64,000 nucleotides of DNA from Sinorhizobium sojae CCBAU 05684 (GCF_002288525.1 NZ_CP023067.1:2552501-2616500); one strand, 5' to 3'; counted from the first letter of the stretch, positions 1-10,864 are shown. Numbers and translations: made by a program. Notes: generated by a model not told the origin, from the letters alone.

Positions 1-1
1 C

Positions 2-40
2 CTCGGCAAGGACGATCTTAACGAGGTGGCGAGCAAGTAA
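2..40 (+). CDS. C-terminal end of an unidentified protein (partial)
   Basis: The first bases read in frame as LGKDDLNEVASK and then TAA, directly before a strong hairpin. This is what the tail of a plus-strand gene entering from outside the window would look like. Only twelve codons are visible, so no family can be assigned and the reading could be chance. Confidence 0.35.
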   Translation, partial: LGKDDLNEVASK

Positions 41-64
41 CCTGGCCACATTCGCCCATGCAGA

Positions 65-98
65 GAGGCCGCCCCGCTGCCGCGGTGGGGGCGGCCTC
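65..98. terminator. Hairpin terminator shared by convergent genes
   Basis: An 11-bp perfect inverted repeat (GAGGCCGCCCC / GGGGCGGCCTC) with a 12-nt loop lies between the end of the upstream plus-strand reading frame and the 3' end of clpB. The T-run is weak on either side, so it may act as a bidirectional or Rho-assisted terminator. Confidence 0.6.
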
Positions 99-118
99 AT
101 ACGGTAAGCGCATGCGCT

Positions 119-2725
119 TTACGCGGCTTCCTGTGCTGCGGATGAGCCGCGCTTGAAGCTCAGCCGATCGGAGCCGGCGAAGATCTTGACCGCCGAGCCG
201 TCCGGAAACTCGCCCTGCAGCATCTTCTCCGCCAGCGGATCCTGAACATATTTCTGGATCGCCCGTTTCAAGGGCCGCGCCCCGTAGGCCGGGTCATAGC
301 CCCGCTCGGCGAGGAAGTCCCTCGCCGCGTCTTCGAGTTCGATCGTAATCTTGCGTTCGGCGAGCAGCTTGCGCAGTCTTGCGAGCTGGATGTCGACGAT
401 GGCTCCCATTTGCGCACGCCGCAGCCGGTGGAACAGAATGATCTCGTCGACGCGGTTCAGAAATTCCGGCCGGAAGGCGGCTCTCACCACCTCCATCACC
501 TGCTCGCGCACGACATCGCTGTCCTGGTCTTCGCCAAGACCTGTCAGATACTCCGACCCAAGATTCGACGTCATGATGATCATCGTGTTCTTGAAATCGA
601 CGGTGCGACCCTGACCGTCGGTCAGCCGCCCATCGTCGAGCACCTGCAGCAGCACGTTGAAGACGTCCGGATGCGCCTTCTCGATCTCGTCGAACAGCAC
701 CACCTGATAAGGCCTGCGGCGAACAGATTCGGTAAGCGCTCCCCCCTCCTCGTAACCGACATAGCCGGGCGGCGCGCCGATCAGCCGGGCGACCGAGTGC
801 TTCTCCATATATTCCGACATGTCGATCCGCATCAGCGCGGTCTCGTCGTCGAAGAGGAACCGGGCAAGCGCCTTGGTGAGCTCCGTCTTACCGACGCCGG
901 TTGGGCCGAGGAAGATGAAGGAACCGATCGGCCGGTTGGGGTCCTGAAGCCCGGCGCGAGAGCGGCGAACCGCTCGCGACACGGCCTGAACCGCATCGCC
1001 CTGGCCGACGACCCACTTCGCCAGCTCGTCCTCCATCCGGAGCAGCTTTTCCCGCTCGCCTTCGAGCATCTTGTCGACGGGAATGCCGGTCCAGCGCGAA
1101 ACGATGTGGGCGATATGGTCCGGCGTCACCACCTCCTGCACCATGGCGTTGGCGCTCGAAGCGTCCTGGCTCTCCGCCTCGGCGAGTTCCTTCTCCAAAT
1201 TCGGGATGACGCCATAGGCGAGTTCTCCGGCCCGCTGGAATTCGCCCTTGCGTTGGACGATCTGTAGCTCGTTGCGCGCTTCGTCGAGCTCCTTCTTGAG
1301 ATCGGCGGCGCGGCCGAGCTTTTGCTTCTCCGCCTGCCACCGCGCCGTCAGTGTCGCCGCCTGCTCCTCGAGCGCTGCCAGATCAAGCTCCAACTTTTCC
1401 AGGCGATCCATGGAGGAGGCATCGGTCTCCTTTTTCAAGGCTTCGCGCTCGATCTTCAGTTGAATGACACGCCGGTCGAGCTCGTCAAGCTCCTCGGGCT
1501 TTGAATCAACCTGCATTCGGAGCCTCGATGCGGCCTCGTCCATGAGGTCGATCGCTTTGTCCGGCAGGAACCGGTCGGTGATGTAGCGGTTGGAAAGGGT
1601 CGCGGCCGAGACCAGTGCCGAATCGGATATCCGCACCTTGTGGTGCTGCTCGTACTTCTCCTTGAGCCCGCGCAGGATCGAGATCGTATCCTCGACCGTT
1701 GGCTCGTCGACGAAGACCGGCTGGAAACGCCGGGCAAGGGCCGCATCCTTCTCGACATGCTTGCGATATTCGTCAAGCGTCGTCGCACCGACGCAGTGCA
1801 GTTCGCCGCGTGCCAGCGCCGGTTTCAGGAGGTTCGACGCGTCCATCGCACCGTCCGCCTTGCCGGCGCCGACGAGCGTATGCATCTCGTCGATGAAGAG
1901 GATGATCTCGCCCTCCTCGGAACGTACCTCGTTCAGCACCGCCTTCAGCCGCTCTTCGAATTCGCCGCGGAACTTCGCGCCGGCGATCAACGCCCCCATG
2001 TCGAGCGCCATGAGCCGCTTATCCTTGAGGCTTTCGGGCACGTCGCCATTGACGATGCGGAGTGACAGCCCCTCGGCAATTGCCGTTTTGCCGACGCCGG
2101 GCTCACCGATCAGCACCGGATTGTTCTTCGTACGGCGCGAGAGCACCTGGATCGTGCGGCGGATTTCGTCGTCACGGCCGATCACCGGATCGAGCTTGCC
2201 GTCGCGCGCTTCCGCGGTCAGATCGCGAGCGTATTTCTTCAGGGAGTCGAAGCCCTGTTCGGCATTCACGCTGTCGGCCGTCCGGCCTTTGCGAATGTCG
2301 TTGATCACCTGGTTGAGTTTCGTCGGCGTCACGCCAGCCTTCGAGAGGATCGAAGCAGTGGAGGCCGAACTCTCGACCGCGAGGGCCAGGAGCAGCCGCT
2401 CGACGGTGACGAAGCTGTCGCCGGCTTTTTTCGCCGCCTCCTCGGCAGTGGTGAACACCTTGGCAAGCGGCTGTGAAAGATAGACGGAACCGCTACCGCC
2501 GGTCACCTTCGGGAGCTTTGCCAGCGCCTGAGCGGTACCCGTCCGCGCTTCGCGAGCGTCGCCGCCGGCGCGCTCGATGAGCGACGCCGCCATGCCCTGG
2601 TCGTCATCGAGCAAGACCTTGAGAACGTGCTCCGGCGTGAATTGTTGATGTCCCTCCGCAAGGGCAAAGGTCTGCGCCGATTGCAGGAAACCGCGCACGC
2701 GCTCGGAATATTTTTCGATGTTCAT
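119..2725 (-). CDS. clpB: ATP-dependent disaggregase ClpB
   Basis: Hsp100 disaggregase that works with DnaK/DnaJ/GrpE to pull proteins out of aggregates after heat stress, in the cytoplasm. The 868 residues match full-length ClpB. The order is an N-terminal Clp repeat domain (about 1-145), AAA+ module 1 with Walker A GEPGVGKT at 207-214 and Walker B LFIDEMH, a coiled-coil middle domain (about 400-525), and AAA+ module 2 with GPTGVGKT and the sensor-rich C-terminus. The ATG has a GGAGG ribosome site 6 nt upstream. A sigma-32-type promoter lies about 130 bp upstream, as expected for a heat-shock gene. It is transcribed alone. Confidence 0.98.
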   Translation of the reverse strand: MNIEKYSERVRGFLQSAQTFALAEGHQQFTPEHVLKVLLDDDQGMAASLIERAGGDAREARTGTAQALAKLPKVTGGSGSVYLSQPLAKVFTTAEEAAKKAGDSFVTVERLLLALAVESSASTASILSKAGVTPTKLNQVINDIRKGRTADSVNAEQGFDSLKKYARDLTAEARDGKLDPVIGRDDEIRRTIQVLSRRTKNNPVLIGEPGVGKTAIAEGLSLRIVNGDVPESLKDKRLMALDMGALIAGAKFRGEFEERLKAVLNEVRSEEGEIILFIDEMHTLVGAGKADGAMDASNLLKPALARGELHCVGATTLDEYRKHVEKDAALARRFQPVFVDEPTVEDTISILRGLKEKYEQHHKVRISDSALVSAATLSNRYITDRFLPDKAIDLMDEAASRLRMQVDSKPEELDELDRRVIQLKIEREALKKETDASSMDRLEKLELDLAALEEQAATLTARWQAEKQKLGRAADLKKELDEARNELQIVQRKGEFQRAGELAYGVIPNLEKELAEAESQDASSANAMVQEVVTPDHIAHIVSRWTGIPVDKMLEGEREKLLRMEDELAKWVVGQGDAVQAVSRAVRRSRAGLQDPNRPIGSFIFLGPTGVGKTELTKALARFLFDDETALMRIDMSEYMEKHSVARLIGAPPGYVGYEEGGALTESVRRRPYQVVLFDEIEKAHPDVFNVLLQVLDDGRLTDGQGRTVDFKNTMIIMTSNLGSEYLTGLGEDQDSDVVREQVMEVVRAAFRPEFLNRVDEIILFHRLRRAQMGAIVDIQLARLRKLLAERKITIELEDAARDFLAERGYDPAYGARPLKRAIQKYVQDPLAEKMLQGEFPDGSAVKIFAGSDRLSFKRGSSAAQEAA

Positions 2726-2856
2726 AACTTACCTCCATAGCCCGGCAAGCCCTCATCGTGGCACTGGCCGGTGTTTCAGGATCAGGCTCCCGCATCGGCA
2801 AGCCTGTCATCGTCACCTCGTCCTCGCCTTGCGCGGGATCAAGTCTTCGAAGGGGA

Positions 2857-2885
2857 ATATGGGGCAGCGTTTTCGGAAATTAAAG
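2857..2885 (-). promoter_or_regulatory. Sigma-32 (RpoH) promoter of clpB
   Basis: On the minus strand CTTTAAT is followed by exactly 14 nt and then CCCCATAT. The -10 element matches the heat-shock consensus CCCCATNT completely and the -35 matches CTTGAAA at five of seven positions. It implies a 5' leader of about 125 nt before the clpB ATG. Confidence 0.7.
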
Positions 2886-2968
2886 GTGGTATACGACCGC
2901 TCTTCCGAAATCGGATTTGCGGGAAAGGGAGGGATTCCGGCGCTGCTGAAGGCACAGTGAAGCGCAAC

Positions 2969-3069
2969 GGCGCCCAGCGTCTTTTCAGACGCACAAAGGT
3001 CGCTGTAGCGCTTCGAATTGCTGCATATCTTTGTCCTTGAATCAGTCGATTCAAGGAGACATGCAGTAG
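2969..3069 (+). repeat. Mosaic palindromic element, type A
   Basis: About 100 bp made of a GC-rich hairpin module ending CGCTGTAG, a short linker like CTTTGAATTG, and a second hairpin whose arms are CTGCATRTCT..CCTTGAATC and GATTCAAGGAGACATGCAG. Near-identical copies recur through the window. This one sits between the DUF4167 terminator and the clpB promoter. Confidence 0.85.
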
Positions 3070-3096
3070 GCGCTCTACAGCTAGCGCCCGAAACAG

Positions 3097-3122
3097 AAAG
3101 CCCGGCCATGAGACCGGGCTTT
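3097..3122 (-). terminator. Terminator of the DUF4167 gene
   Basis: A 9-bp perfect stem (AAAGCCCGG / CCGGGCTTT) with an 8-nt loop lies 22 bp past the stop codon. The T-rich arm is followed by a pyrimidine-rich stretch on the minus strand. Confidence 0.65.
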
Positions 3123-3143
3123 GCTTGAGATGTGTAGCTGTCT

Positions 3144-3773
3144 TTATTCCGACGCCGCCATCGCCGCCGACTCGCCCGCCGGCGTTTCACCGGTTGCGCC
3201 CTCTTCCGAGGCGTTGCGACGTGGCCGGCGCGGCCGCGACGCGCTACGGCGGCGCGATGAAGCCCGTCCGGATTGCGTTTCCTCTTCCAAAGCGACTTCG
3301 GCAGGCACACCTTCGATCACCGGCTGCGGTCCGGAACCGTCAACCACCGACTGCGGCTCGCTTGCGGGCGTTTCGGCCACCGGCGCCGGTTCCGCAAAGG
3401 CCTGATCCTGGTCCAGATCGTCCTGCTCTCGGTCGGTCGGATCGCGATCCTGGTGATCCTGGCGGTCGTCCCGCTGGAAGCGATCCTGCATCTGTGCCTG
3501 CGCTGCCGCGATGATGCGATTGTAGTGCTCGGCGTGCTGGAGGTAGTTTTCGGCCATGACGCGATCGCCGGCACTCTGGGCATCACGCGCGAGCGCTGCA
3601 TATTTTTCCGCTATATGCTGGGCTGTACCGCGAATTTTCACGTCCGGGCCGGAGCTGTCATAGGTGCGCGTCAAGGGATTGGAGCCCTTGCGGTTGCCAC
3701 TCCCGTTGTTGTTGTTGTTGTTATTATTGTTGTTCCGCCCACGGCCGCGCTTGTTTTGCTGTCCTGGCCTCAT
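3144..3773 (-). CDS. DUF4167 domain protein
   Basis: A conserved alphaproteobacterial protein of unknown function, 209 residues. It starts MRPGQQNKRGRGR, a basic Arg/Gly segment, then ten consecutive Asn residues. Next comes the conserved DUF4167 core (about 27-95, with RTYDSSGPDVKIRGTAQHIAEKY), a predicted helical region, an acidic middle, and a basic Arg/Ser-rich tail ending in Ala/Glu. An upstream ATG in frame would add 49 residues unlike the family, so the internal ATG at 3773 is preferred. The basic ends suggest nucleic-acid binding, which is inference only. The gene follows prfA-prmC on the same strand after a 331-bp gap and ends at its own terminator. Confidence 0.85.
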   Translation of the reverse strand: MRPGQQNKRGRGRNNNNNNNNNNGSGNRKGSNPLTRTYDSSGPDVKIRGTAQHIAEKYAALARDAQSAGDRVMAENYLQHAEHYNRIIAAAQAQMQDRFQRDDRQDHQDRDPTDREQDDLDQDQAFAEPAPVAETPASEPQSVVDGSGPQPVIEGVPAEVALEEETQSGRASSRRRSASRPRRPRRNASEEGATGETPAGESAAMAASE

Positions 3774-4104
3774 AGTCCATTCACCCGAATTTTCTCTATA
3801 ATGATCATATGGTTCCGCATCCCGGCCGGCTCTGCCCGCGCCAGAGAAAACACGCGCCGCAACAGACCGTCTGTTCGCGATCTCGGCGCCGGCTGACGTC
3901 AAATTAACAGGTACCCGCACAAGGCACTGTCGAACCCTAGCAACTCTTTCTTGAGAGCAATCCCCGTGGCCAGGTCATACTGGACCGAATCTCCGGTCCA
4001 TGACCCTCTGCCCAGTGCGCGGGCGCAAACTAGCCCGCTTCCTTTGGGATTCCAAGCCCTTTCTTTGCTCTTCAAGAAAAGAGAGACGCCGGTGCAGCAT
4101 TTTT
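3774..4104. other. Gap between prmC and DUF4167 genes
   Basis: 331 bp without a convincing gene. It should contain the DUF4167 promoter. A TATAGA-like -10 is visible on the minus strand about 20 bp before the start codon, but no good -35 stands at the right distance. I see no repeat element here. Confidence 0.5.
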
Positions 4105-4986
4105 TCAACGCTTGGTGCCGCGTTCAGCGTCCTGCTCGAACACCAGGACCCGGTCGTTGCCGCCGAGATCCTTCGCGCTCTCAAGCAGACAGAACCCACG
4201 CGCCACGAAGAGCGCCGTGACTGCCTGCTTCTGGTCGAAACCGATTTCCAAGCCTATTACACCGCCCGCCTCAAGATGGCGGCCCGCGTGAAGAGCGATG
4301 GCATGATAGGCATCAAGCCCGTCATCTCCGCCGTCAAGTGCGGCGGCCGGATCGTGGAATCTCACTTCCGGCTCAAGCTTATCGACGACATTGGACCTGA
4401 TATACGGCGGATTTGAGACGATGACGTCGAACCGTCCCTCCACGGCTCCGAACCAGCTGCTTCGAAGGGTATCGAAGCGTTCGGCGAGGCCGTTCCGCTC
4501 GGCATTTTCCTGTGCCGTCGCCAAGGCGTCCTCTGAGATATCAGTACCAAGTCCGCGCGCGTCAAGTACCGACGCGAGAAGTGCAAGACAGATCGCTCCG
4601 GTTCCGGTGCCGAGATCGATTATCCGGCAGCGTCCCTTTTGCGCGGAGATCCGCCGCACGTGGGGGATGATGCAATCCACGAGGGTTTCCGTATCTGGCC
4701 GCGGCTCAAGCGTTTCCTTAGACAGCTTGAGCGTTAAGCCTGAGAATTCGCGTTCGCCCAGGATACGATAGACCGGCTCGCGGGCGACGCGGCGCCGAAC
4801 TGCGTCCCGGATGCGCGCGATGTCGGCGCCGCTTACCGGATGGCGGCCGCGCGTCATCAGTTCGGCAGGAGACAGGCCGAGCAGTCCCGAAACGAGACGA
4901 CGGGCATCAAGCGCCGCGCCTTCGATGCCGGCGGTCTTCAACCGGTCGCGGCTTTCGGCAAGCAGGCTGTCCAACGTCTCGCCCAT
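4105..4986 (-). CDS. prmC: Release factor glutamine methyltransferase PrmC (HemK)
   Basis: SAM-dependent N5-glutamine methyltransferase that modifies the GGQ glutamine of peptide chain release factors. The 293 residues contain an N-terminal helical RF-binding domain (about 1-90), the SAM-binding motif LGTGTG at 125-130, and the catalytic NPPY motif at 192-195, which holds the target glutamine. Its start lies 6 nt after the prfA stop, so enzyme and substrate come from one transcript. Length and order of motifs are typical. Confidence 0.96.
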   Translation of the reverse strand: MGETLDSLLAESRDRLKTAGIEGAALDARRLVSGLLGLSPAELMTRGRHPVSGADIARIRDAVRRRVAREPVYRILGEREFSGLTLKLSKETLEPRPDTETLVDCIIPHVRRISAQKGRCRIIDLGTGTGAICLALLASVLDARGLGTDISEDALATAQENAERNGLAERFDTLRSSWFGAVEGRFDVIVSNPPYIRSNVVDKLEPEVRFHDPAAALDGGDDGLDAYHAIALHAGRHLEAGGVIGLEIGFDQKQAVTALFVARGFCLLESAKDLGGNDRVLVFEQDAERGTKR

Positions 4987-4992
4987 CGCCGC

Positions 4993-6075
4993 TCAGTTCT
5001 GCTTCTCGCCGAGGAGCGCGAGCTGGCTTGCGTGGTAGTCCGCCAGAAGCGCGTCCACCACCTCGTCGATCTCGCCTTCCATCATCCGGTCGAGCTTGTA
5101 GAGCGTCAGGTTGATGCGGTGATCGGTCACCCGGCCCTGCGGAAAGTTGTAGGTGCGAATGCGCTCCGAGCGGTCGCCGGAGCCGACCTGGTTCTTGCGA
5201 TCGGTGGAGCGCTCGTTTTCGGCGCGCTGGCGTTCCATGTCGTAAAGCCGCGAACGCAGCACCTGCATCGCCTTGGCTCGGTTCTGGTGCTGCGACTTCT
5301 CCGAACTCGTAACCACGATGCCGGTCGGCAGATGCGTGACGCGGACGGCCGAGTCCGTCGTATTGACGTGCTGGCCGCCGGCGCCTGATGAGCGCATCGT
5401 GTCGATGCGGATATGCTCCGGCCGGATCTCTATGTCGATCTCCTCGGCCTCTGGAAGCACCGCCACGGTTGCCGCCGACGTGTGAATGCGGCCGCTCGCC
5501 TCCGTCTCCGGCACGCGCTGCACCCGATGGACGCCTGATTCGAATTTCAGCCGCGAGAAAACACCGCGCCCCGAGACGGTCGCGATGATTTCCTTGTAGC
5601 CGCCGGCTTCGCCATCACTTGCCGAAAGCACCTCCACGCGCCAGCCTTTGCTCGCGGCGTACCGCTCGTACATGCGGAAGAGATCGCCAGCAAAGAGTGC
5701 CGCTTCCGAGCCGCCGGTGCCGGCGCGGATCTCGAGAATCGCGCTTTTCTCATCTGCCGCATCCTTCGGAAGCAACAGTATATGGATTTCCTGCTCGAGC
5801 GCTTCGATCGTTTCCTCGAGCTCCGGGCGCTCCATCTCCGCAAGATCGCGCATGTCCTTGTCCGTTGACCGGTCGTCAAGCAAAGCATCGATGTCGGCAA
5901 GCTCGTCCTCGGCCTTGTGATAGGCGCGGATCTTCGTCACCACGGGCTCTAGTTCGGAATATTCCGACGCGAGCTTCACATAGACGTCGGCCGAGGGCCC
6001 GGCGGACATGCGAGCCTCGATTTCGCCGAATCGTCGTTCGAGTTCGCGCATCTTTTCAAGGGGAAGCTTTGCCAC
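4993..6075 (-). CDS. prfA: Peptide chain release factor 1
   Basis: Recognises UAA and UAG stop codons in the ribosomal A site and triggers peptide release. With the GTG start at 6075 the product is 360 residues ([15 protein letters not shown]), the usual RF1 length. A longer reading to 6141 would add residues unlike the family. The codon-recognition loop PET (189-191, within [13 protein letters not shown]) and the peptidyl-transfer motif GGQ (233-235) are intact. It is followed by prmC, which methylates that glutamine, and preceded by ptsP 67 nt upstream on the same strand. Confidence 0.96.
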   Translation of the reverse strand: MAKLPLEKMRELERRFGEIEARMSAGPSADVYVKLASEYSELEPVVTKIRAYHKAEDELADIDALLDDRSTDKDMRDLAEMERPELEETIEALEQEIHILLLPKDAADEKSAILEIRAGTGGSEAALFAGDLFRMYERYAASKGWRVEVLSASDGEAGGYKEIIATVSGRGVFSRLKFESGVHRVQRVPETEASGRIHTSAATVAVLPEAEEIDIEIRPEHIRIDTMRSSGAGGQHVNTTDSAVRVTHLPTGIVVTSSEKSQHQNRAKAMQVLRSRLYDMERQRAENERSTDRKNQVGSGDRSERIRTYNFPQGRVTDHRINLTLYKLDRMMEGEIDEVVDALLADYHASQLALLGEKQN

Positions 6076-6142
6076 TGTCACTCCAAATGCGCTCGCCCGC
6101 CCGGGACCCCGTCCGGACGAGCACAAGACGCTGTCATTCAAT

Positions 6143-8410
6143 CTATACCGGTATGCCGTTTTCGGCAGCGAAATCGACGAGGATCTGGCGGATCGACGTC
6201 TCGGATTTCACGTCGTCCAGCTGCGCATCGAGCACTTCGGCCAGCTTTGCCGCATCGAGCGCGAGCAACATTGCCTTCACCGGACCCACGGCCGTCGGCG
6301 ACATAGACACCGAGCGGAAGCCGAGGCCGAGCAGGGCCATGGCCGAGAGCGGTTTGCTTGCCATCTCGCCGCAGAGCGTCACCGGCGTCTCGTTGCGCTC
6401 GCCCGCGCGCACGATGTCGCGAAGGATCCTCAGGAACGGCCGGCCGAGCGCGTCGAAGCGGTCGGAGACCCGGGCATTGCCGCGATCCACCGCCATGGCG
6501 AACTGGAAGAGATCGTTGGATCCGACCGAGACGAAATCCACTTCGGCCATCAGCTCGTCGAGCTGCCACAGCAGCGCCGGCACTTCGAGCATCGCCCCGA
6601 ACTGCAGCTTGCGCGGCAATTGTTCTCCGAGCTTCGACTCCCTTTCGATTTCCTTCTGCAGAAGCTGGCGCGCCGCCTTGAGCTCCGCAACCTCCGTCAC
6701 CATCGGCAACATCAGCTTGAGTTCGCCGCCGGCGGAGGCCCGCAGCATCGCCCGGAACTGGGTACGCAGCAGCCCCGGCCGATCGAGCGAAAGCCGGATG
6801 GCACGCCAACCGAGCGCAGGGTTTTCCTCTTCCGCCGCGCGGAAATAGGGAACCACCTTGTCGCCGCCGATATCGAGCGTACGGAAGGTCACCGGTTTGC
6901 CGCCTGTCTGCTTCAGAACATCGCAGTAGAAAGCCTCCTGCTCCTCTGCCTTCGGCATGGTGGAGGCGATCATGAACTGGAGTTCAGTCCGGAAAAGGCC
7001 GATCCCTTCTGCGCCGGCCTCGTTCAGATGCGGCAAATCCACCAGCAGACCGGCATTCATCATCAGTGTAATGCGCTTGCCGTCCTTCGTCAGCGGCTCG
7101 ACGTCCTTGAGTGCCCGGAACTGCGCCTGCCGGCGAGCACGGAAGCGCACCTTTTCCTCGTAGGAACGCTGCAAGTCCGCGACCGGGCGCAAATGGACCT
7201 TGGCATCATCGCCATCAACGATGATCGCGTCGCGATTTTCGGCAAGCGCCACGGCGCCTGCCGCCTGTCCGACGACCGGAATGCCCATCGCGCGCGCGAC
7301 GATCACCACATGGCTCGTGACCGCTCCCTCCTCCAGCACCAGCCCGCGCACGTTCTCACGCGGGTAGTCGAGCAGTTCGGCGGCGCCCATGGCGCGCGCC
7401 ACGATAATCGCATCATTCGGAAAATCCGCCGCCGATAACTTGGCGCCATAGCCCGAAAGCTGGCGCAGAAGCCGATTGGCAAGATCGTCGAAATCGTGCA
7501 TGCGCTCGCGCAGGTAAGGATCTGTCAGGCGGATCATCCGCGCCTTGGTCTCGCTCTGCACCCGCTCGACCGCGGCCTCCGCCGTCAGGCCGTTACGGAT
7601 CGCTTCCTCGAGCTTCCTCACCCAGCCGCGGTCATGGGCGAACATCCGGTAGGTCTCGAGCACGGCCCGGTGCTCGCCCTCCATCGACACCTCGCGCCTC
7701 GAAAGCATGTCGTCGATCGAGATCCGCAGCGAGCCGAGCGCTTCCGCCAGGCGCTGCAGCTCGTGTTCCGTATCCTCGTTGAGCAGGTTGGTGACGACGA
7801 TCCTCGGCTCGTGCAGAACCACGTAGCCTAAACCGATCCCCTCCCCATAGCTGTTGCCTTCGATCGCAACGGGGCGGGAAAGGTCGAGCTCCAGTCCAGG
7901 CTTTGTAATCTTTTTGAGCTCGCCGGTCGCAACCATCTCGGCCAGCACCATAGCTGTCGTCTCGAGCGCCTCGACCTCGTCCTCGCGGTAGTTGCGCTGC
8001 GCCTTGTTCTGCACGACGAGGACGCCGAGCGCGCGCCCGGTGCGCAGGATCGGCACGCCGAGGAAGGAGTGGTAGATCTCCTCTCCGGTCTCCGGCAGAT
8101 AGGTGAAGGCGGGATGCGATTGCGCATCGGAGAGATTGAGCGGGCGCGCCGAGGCGGCAATCGTTCCGACGAGGCCTTGGCCCATCTTCAACTGCGCCAG
8201 GTGTACGGCGGTCTTGTTCAGTCCCTCGGTCGCGTAGAGCTCCAGCACTCCGTCTGAGCGCAGCACGTAGACGGAGCACACTTCCGCGACCATGTTCTGC
8301 GCTATCTGGCGCACGATCCGGTCAAGGCGCTCCTGCGGCTCGAGCGGTTCCGCCATGAGCTCGCGCAACCGCTTGAGGAGAACGCGCGGACCCGCGGAAA
8401 GGTCTCTCAT
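6143..8410 (-). CDS. ptsP: PTS enzyme I-Ntr (PtsP)
   Basis: First phosphoryl carrier of the nitrogen-related PTS. It takes phosphate from PEP and passes it to NPr and EIIA-Ntr, a regulatory rather than a sugar-transport chain. The 755 residues comprise an N-terminal GAF domain (about 25-165), then the enzyme I modules. The swivelling domain carries the phosphorylated histidine in [17 protein letters not shown] (His367), and the C-terminal PEP-binding barrel contains the [11 protein letters not shown] segment. The GAF domain is the hallmark of the Ntr form, whose partner phosphorylation responds to glutamine in several proteobacteria. It sits between lysC and prfA with gaps of 93 and 67 bp. 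Confidence 0.96.
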   Translation of the reverse strand: MRDLSAGPRVLLKRLRELMAEPLEPQERLDRIVRQIAQNMVAEVCSVYVLRSDGVLELYATEGLNKTAVHLAQLKMGQGLVGTIAASARPLNLSDAQSHPAFTYLPETGEEIYHSFLGVPILRTGRALGVLVVQNKAQRNYREDEVEALETTAMVLAEMVATGELKKITKPGLELDLSRPVAIEGNSYGEGIGLGYVVLHEPRIVVTNLLNEDTEHELQRLAEALGSLRISIDDMLSRREVSMEGEHRAVLETYRMFAHDRGWVRKLEEAIRNGLTAEAAVERVQSETKARMIRLTDPYLRERMHDFDDLANRLLRQLSGYGAKLSAADFPNDAIIVARAMGAAELLDYPRENVRGLVLEEGAVTSHVVIVARAMGIPVVGQAAGAVALAENRDAIIVDGDDAKVHLRPVADLQRSYEEKVRFRARRQAQFRALKDVEPLTKDGKRITLMMNAGLLVDLPHLNEAGAEGIGLFRTELQFMIASTMPKAEEQEAFYCDVLKQTGGKPVTFRTLDIGGDKVVPYFRAAEEENPALGWRAIRLSLDRPGLLRTQFRAMLRASAGGELKLMLPMVTEVAELKAARQLLQKEIERESKLGEQLPRKLQFGAMLEVPALLWQLDELMAEVDFVSVGSNDLFQFAMAVDRGNARVSDRFDALGRPFLRILRDIVRAGERNETPVTLCGEMASKPLSAMALLGLGFRSVSMSPTAVGPVKAMLLALDAAKLAEVLDAQLDDVKSETSIRQILVDFAAENGIPV

Positions 8411-8503
8411 CGCGTGGGGTCTCCCGACAAAGAATAAATGTCGGCATAAGACGGGCTGTCGCGACCGCCAACAGCCGCGAATCCCAAATCGAATGCCTGC
8501 TGT

Positions 8504-9778
8504 TTAACTCTTATCCAGACCGTAGACGGAATGCAAAGTGCGAACGGCCAATTCGGCATAAGGTCCGTCGATCAGGATGGAAATCTTGATTTCAGAGGTG
8601 GTGATCGCCTTGATGTTGATGCCCTTCTCGGCGAGCGCCCGGAAGGCCGAGGCGGCGACACCCGCATGGCTGCGCATGCCGATGCCGATGACGGAGACCT
8701 TGACGAGACCGGATTCCGACTGAACCACGTCGTAGCCGATCGTCTCCTTGCTTTCGGAAAGCACCTTCAGCGCCTTGTTGACGTCGCCGGACGGCACCGT
8801 GAAGGTCATGTCCGTCTTGGAGCCGTCTTCCGAAATGTTCTGAACGATCATGTCGACATTGATATGCGCTTCCGCGAGCGGCCCGAAGATCGCGGCGGAG
8901 ACACCCGGCCGGTCGGCCAGGCGGCGCAGCGAGATCTGGGCTTCATCCTTGGCATAGGCAATGCCGGTTACGACTTCCTGTTCCACGATCTCATCCTCAT
9001 CACAAATCAGCGTTCCGGGCGGGTTCAGAAGGTCACCCATGCCCGGCGCATCGGGATCCTCGAAAGACGAGCGCACGAAAGTGCGCACCTTGTGCACCAT
9101 CGCGAGCTCGACGGAGCGCACCTGCAGCACCTTGGCGCCGAGGGACGCCATTTCCAGCATTTCTTCGAAGGCGATCTTCTTCAGTCGCCGCGCCTTCGGC
9201 TCGACGCGGGGATCGGTCGTATAGACGCCGTCGACATCGGTGTAGATGTCGCATCGGTCGGCCTTGACGGCAGCCGCGATCGCGACGGCGGACGTGTCGG
9301 AACCACCGCGGCCGAGCGTAGCCAAGCGATTGTCGGGGCCGAGCCCTTGGAAACCGGCAACGACCGCCACCTGCCCCTCACCCATGCGGCGGATGATGTC
9401 GGAGCCGTCGATATCGAGAATGCGGGCGGCACCATGGGCGTTGTCCGTGCGGATCGGGATCTGCCAACCCTGCCAGGACCGGGCATTCACGCCCTTGGAC
9501 TGCAGCGCAATGGCGAGCAGGCCCGAGGTCACCTGTTCACCGGAGGCGACGACCGCATCATATTCGCGCGCATCGTAGAACGGGGCGTTGGAGCCGGCGA
9601 CCTTCGGCATGTTGTCGACCCAGCCAACGAGTTCGTTGGTCTTGCCGGACATGGCCGAAACGACGACTGCAACCTCGTGGCCGGCATCGACTTCGCGTTT
9701 TACATGGCGGGCGACATTGTGGATGCGGTCCAAATCTGCGACGGAAGTCCCGCCGAATTTCATCACGATGCGTGCCAT
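8504..9778 (-). CDS. lysC: Aspartate kinase
   Basis: Phosphorylates aspartate, the first step towards lysine, methionine, threonine and diaminopimelate. The start at 9778 gives [15 protein letters not shown] and 424 residues, the usual alphaproteobacterial length. The upstream in-frame start is rejected because its 22 extra residues match nothing expected. The kinase domain (about 1-245) carries KFGGTSV and the GRGGSDTSA nucleotide motif. Two C-terminal ACT domains (about 265-415) are the site of feedback inhibition by lysine and threonine. Confidence 0.97.
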   Translation of the reverse strand: MARIVMKFGGTSVADLDRIHNVARHVKREVDAGHEVAVVVSAMSGKTNELVGWVDNMPKVAGSNAPFYDAREYDAVVASGEQVTSGLLAIALQSKGVNARSWQGWQIPIRTDNAHGAARILDIDGSDIIRRMGEGQVAVVAGFQGLGPDNRLATLGRGGSDTSAVAIAAAVKADRCDIYTDVDGVYTTDPRVEPKARRLKKIAFEEMLEMASLGAKVLQVRSVELAMVHKVRTFVRSSFEDPDAPGMGDLLNPPGTLICDEDEIVEQEVVTGIAYAKDEAQISLRRLADRPGVSAAIFGPLAEAHINVDMIVQNISEDGSKTDMTFTVPSGDVNKALKVLSESKETIGYDVVQSESGLVKVSVIGIGMRSHAGVAASAFRALAEKGINIKAITTSEIKISILIDGPYAELAVRTLHSVYGLDKS

Positions 9779-10157
9779 TTCGCCTCTACCGTACCAACAG
9801 GTTTTCCGCGCGAGCGCGCGACAGGAAATCGCCCCCGCCGGCACCTGGCAATCGAAGAGCTTTAAAGAGACGTCTCAGACATCGGCCAGTCACCGCCTCG
9901 GGGAGCGGAAGTCGCGGCGTCTCTTAGCGGATCAGGGGGCGGCGCGCAATGGCCGTCAGGCCAGAGGCCGCGCGATGAAGCCGGCGACGTGCCGGATGAG
10001 CATCGCCTCGACCGTTCCACTCGTTATCGCTCACGCCCTTCTCTAGCCGTCGCGCGATCTCCTCCGCCCGGAGCGGCGGTTCGTCGTGAGAGAGGAAGAG
10101 CCGGCCCAATGGCGACGGGGTCGAGCAACAACGTCTACGGCCCAGCCGATCCTCGTT
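9779..10157. other. Gene-free stretch upstream of lysC
   Basis: About 380 bp between the divergent lysC and reductase genes. A minus-strand open frame crosses it (to 9924) but has no recognisable family, a run of Arg-rich shadow-like sequence and no ribosome site, so it is not called. The lysC promoter should lie here, but I cannot place it. Confidence 0.4.
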
Positions 10158-10186
10158 TTGTATTCGCAAACCGATCTCCTTATAAA
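10158..10186 (+). promoter_or_regulatory. Candidate housekeeping promoter of the reductase gene
   Basis: TTGTAT, a 17-nt spacer and TATAAA stand 77 bp before the chosen start. The -10 matches five of six consensus bases and the -35 only the TTG core. Confidence 0.4.
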
Positions 10187-10263
10187 ACCGATTGTAAAAG
10201 TGCACTAGATTTGGCATGTTGAGAAATATCGAAGAACGCCGAAAACGACGAGAGGAAAGTGGG

Positions 10264-10809
10264 ATGCGCAAGGTCATCATGTGGGACATGGTCAGCGTCG
10301 ACGGCTTCTTCGAGGCTCCCGGCCACGACATCGGCTGGTTCGTCTTCGAGGACGAGCTTGCCGCCTATATCGGAGAGACGCAGCTTGAAGCCGGCACGCT
10401 TCTCTTCGGCCGCGTCACCTATGAACTGATGGCCGCCTACTGGCCCTCGGCCGAGGGAGAGATCGCCACTTTCATGAACAACGTCGAGAAGTTCGTCTTT
10501 TCCAGAACTCTCCAAAGCGCCGATTGGAACAACACGACGCTCGTTTCCGGCGATGCCGTCGCCGAGGTCGAGCAACTGAAACAGCGCGACGGCGGCACGA
10601 TCTTTATCTACGGCAGCGCCGATTTCGCGGCGACGCTGACAGCCAAGGGCTTGGTCGACGAATACCGCCTCGGCATCAATCCGGTGCTGCTCGGCGAAGG
10701 AACGCCCCTCTTCCAGAATATTCCCGAACGCACGAAACTGGTGCTCACTCATGTCCGGCCGCTGAAGTCCGGCGTCGTTATCCTGCACTACCTGCCCGCG
10801 CGGGACTGA
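10264..10809 (+). CDS. Dihydrofolate reductase family protein (RibD C-terminal type)
   Basis: A 181-residue protein of the DHFR/RibD C-terminal fold, of the kind common as stand-alone NADPH-dependent reductases of unknown substrate. It starts MRKVIMWDMVSVDGFFEAPG, shows LLFGRVTYELMAAYWP and the IYGSADFAATL segment, and ends with VDEYRLGINPVLLGEG, all typical of the family. The start at 10264 follows GAGGA. An in-frame ATG 48 bp upstream is less likely. It stands alone between lysC and ubiG, which suggests an accessory insertion into a housekeeping stretch. No partner gene hints at its substrate. Confidence 0.85.
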   Translation: MRKVIMWDMVSVDGFFEAPGHDIGWFVFEDELAAYIGETQLEAGTLLFGRVTYELMAAYWPSAEGEIATFMNNVEKFVFSRTLQSADWNNTTLVSGDAVAEVEQLKQRDGGTIFIYGSADFAATLTAKGLVDEYRLGINPVLLGEGTPLFQNIPERTKLVLTHVRPLKSGVVILHYLPARD

Positions 10810-10864
10810 GGAACGCCGCTTCAGGACCTTGACATCGTCCGCCGATCGTCCGACTTCACAAATT

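Noticed and set aside
2813-3310. Open frames crossing the repeat element upstream of clpB
   Set aside because: They read through a palindromic element and into the DUF4167 gene in the wrong frame. The peptide recurs wherever the element does.
4384-4986. Frameshift or second methyltransferase in prmC
   Set aside because: Extra frames there are shadows. The prmC frame is continuous with all motifs in order.
9924-10331. 135-codon minus-strand frame between lysC and the reductase gene
   Set aside because: No family likeness or ribosome site, overlaps the start of the reductase gene, and Arg-rich like shadow frames.
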